Assembly: GCA_016935595.1 (NCBI GenBank)
Contig: JAFGQQ010000160.1
Span: 1 to 7,035 of the forward strand
DNA from: Bacteroidales bacterium
GTDB taxonomy: Bacteria; Bacteroidota; Bacteroidia; Bacteroidales; UBA10428
Length of the DNA: 7,035 nt
Reading direction: 5' to 3'
A model generated the notes under the pieces. It was not told the DNA's origin and did no database searches. It was given only the letters and a program-made list of their open reading frames with translations. A program made the translations under genes and the position numbers. Of the stretch, positions 6,075-7,035 are shown in pieces (position 1 is the stretch's first letter; each line of letters begins with the position of its first letter).

Positions 6075-6725
6075 TTATAAAAATAACATTAACGAATAAA
6101 AAAAGATTAATTGAATTATAAAGTAAGCTTTTAATAGTAAAGAGATTGGTTTTATTTTAAACAGTTGCATCAGATATGAAAAAAAATATGCAATAATAAA
6201 CCAGGCTATGTAGTTTTGTAAAGGGATATTGTGGTTTTCCCAATGCCAGTATCCCAGTTTTATAGCAACAGGTTCAATAGCAATATCAAGTAAAACAATT
6301 AAAATCCCACTAAAAAAAGGTGCCAGATATTTATTATTTATTTTTGTAAAAAAAGTAGTAGTAGCTAAAATTAATACCACCCAATTAAATGCTATAATCA
6401 ACGGTACTTCTAATGATTTAATTTTAAAAACTTCGTTATATTGATATTTTCCGAAAACAAAACCAGTTTTTACACCAATAACTTCTATAAAATAGGTTAA
6501 AATAAAAGTTATAAAAATCCAAAGTATTAATTTTATGGATTTGTTTGTATTTTTAAATGAAAATAAAATTGCAATAGTATTAGTTATTAATAATGAAAAT
6601 TCAGTAATTTTTAATGAAAGTGGCAGAAATTCTTTGTTCAAATGAGAATAGATGCCACTTGTAAAAAATATTACAAAAAGTATAAGGATAATTATTTCAG
6701 TATTTTTATAGATTTTATGAAACAT
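6075..6725 (-). CDS. Carotenoid biosynthesis membrane protein, CruF/DUF422 family (likely carotenoid 1,2-hydratase)
   Basis: The 216-residue product is very hydrophobic, with about six to seven membrane helices. It carries the DUF422 signatures: EVIGVKTGFVFGKYQY (81-96), VPLIIAFNWVVL (107-118), LLDIAIEPVAIKLGYWHWEN (145-164) and IPLQNYIAWFI (167-177). The acidic residues E81, D147 and E151 and the YWHW cluster sit at the membrane edge. Characterised members add water to the 1,2 double bond of an acyclic carotenoid end (CruF for gamma-carotene in Deinococcus and cyanobacteria; bisanhydrobacterioruberin hydratase in haloarchaea). Here it is the first gene of a two-gene unit and its TAA touches the crtY ATG, so joint action on one carotenoid is likely. 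The precise substrate is inferred. The start ATG lies 22 bases from the divergent lipoprotein start, so its promoter must overlap that gene's 5' end. I saw no clear TAnnTTTG match there. Confidence 0.87.
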   Translation of the reverse strand: MFHKIYKNTEIIILILFVIFFTSGIYSHLNKEFLPLSLKITEFSLLITNTIAILFSFKNTNKSIKLILWIFITFILTYFIEVIGVKTGFVFGKYQYNEVFKIKSLEVPLIIAFNWVVLILATTTFFTKINNKYLAPFFSGILIVLLDIAIEPVAIKLGYWHWENHNIPLQNYIAWFIIAYFFSYLMQLFKIKPISLLLKAYFIIQLIFFYSLMLFL

Positions 6726-6747
6726 AGCTTAAATAAAACCATAAATT

Positions 6748-7035
6748 ATGAAATTAAAAAATCTTTGTTTTATAAGTTTAATAATATTAATAGGATCATG
6801 TAATTTATTAAATCCGGGAAAAAAAGATTCTAAAAATAATAATATTCCAACCGATAAAGACATTCAAATCAGGAAGAAGTACGATGATAAAGGGAAATTA
6901 GTTACAACTGTACCATATAAAGGTAATATTAAACATGGTATAGCAAAACATTATTATCCTGATGGAAGTGTTAGCATGGAAATCCCATACGTAAATAATA
7001 AAAAACATGGAGAGTCGGTTTATTATTATACCAGT
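6748..7035 (+). CDS. N-terminal part of a lipoprotein with MORN-like repeats (YwqK-type)
   Basis: The frame runs off the right edge, leaving 96 residues. Residues 1-17 are a lipoprotein signal peptide ending in the lipobox LIGSC, so Cys18 would be lipidated and the protein held on the periplasmic or outer-membrane face. A polar linker (NPGKKDSKNNN) follows. From about residue 45 the sequence has the MORN_2 style seen in proteins annotated 'YwqK family': YDDKGKLVTTVPYKGNIKHG, then HYYPDGSVSMEIPYVNNKKHG. VPYKGNIKHGIAKHYY (55-70) and IPYVNNKKHGESVYYY (79-94) align with a 24-residue offset. These repeats form extended beta-hairpins. The biochemical role of such secreted versions is unknown, and the 'antitoxin' label often given to YwqK homologues should not be taken over without support. 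There is no Shine-Dalgarno sequence. Confidence 0.82.
   Translation, partial: MKLKNLCFISLIILIGSCNLLNPGKKDSKNNNIPTDKDIQIRKKYDDKGKLVTTVPYKGNIKHGIAKHYYPDGSVSMEIPYVNNKKHGESVYYYTS

Noticed and set aside
6229..6444. A 71-codon + strand frame opposite the DUF422 gene
   Set aside because: It is a shadow of the conserved YWHW and D/E motif region on the other strand, with no independent evidence.
1..7035. Mobile elements, CRISPR arrays, tRNA or rRNA genes, riboswitches
   Set aside because: I saw no transposase or integrase, no regularly spaced repeats, no cloverleaf with a conserved T-arm, and no rRNA-like conserved stretch.

Overview
The window reads as chromosomal DNA of a low-GC member of the Bacteroidota. 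The signs are the protein set (a DUF7935-like membrane-anchored protein, a YihY protein with a winged-helix tail, a lipoprotein with an LIGSC lipobox and MORN-type repeats, a Bacteroidota-like lycopene cyclase), the lack of Shine-Dalgarno sequences before the starts, and A/T-rich leaders. Two spacer sequences also match the Bacteroidota -7 element TAnnTTTG. No genus can be named.

Layout, left to right. (1) The 3' end of a + strand gene, possibly a HAD-like phosphatase, runs in from the left edge and stops 5 bases before the end of a convergent mltG (endolytic murein transglycosylase, - strand). (2) Divergent from mltG is a stand-alone receiver-domain response regulator on the + strand, closed by a clear intrinsic terminator whose loop contains the stop codon. 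(3) A small membrane-anchored DUF7935-like protein follows on the + strand and converges on a ComB-family gene (2-phosphosulfolactate phosphatase-like, - strand). (4) Divergent from comB, across an 83-base spacer with a perfect 16-base palindrome, is a YihY/BrkB-family membrane protein (+). (5) A 204-base A/T-rich spacer leads to a two-gene carotenoid unit on the - strand: a CruF/DUF422-type carotenoid protein, then a CrtY-type lycopene cyclase, joined as TAA-ATG with no gap. (6) The start of a + strand lipoprotein with MORN-like repeats runs off the right edge, only 22 bases from the start codon of the carotenoid gene.

How the genes fit together. The left two thirds look like ordinary housekeeping genes: wall-glycan trimming, signalling, envelope proteins and a phosphatase-family enzyme. 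The only clear pathway is carotenoid end-group modification. A lycopene cyclase paired with a CruF-type hydratase suggests a carotenoid with a beta-ring at one end and a 1-hydroxylated acyclic end at the other (saproxanthin, flexixanthin or myxol type). This is inferred from the gene families. The upstream genes crtE, crtB and crtI are not in the window.

The most unusual spot is the 3' end of the lycopene cyclase gene. On the opposite strand, a 40-codon reading frame starts with a convincing secretory signal peptide and dies soon after. The last residues of the cyclase are the antisense of that signal peptide, and next to them is an imperfect 15-base tandem repeat. This looks like a rearrangement scar where the carotenoid unit meets a beheaded secreted-protein gene. 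I found no mobile element, CRISPR array, tRNA or rRNA, and no clearly new multi-gene system.
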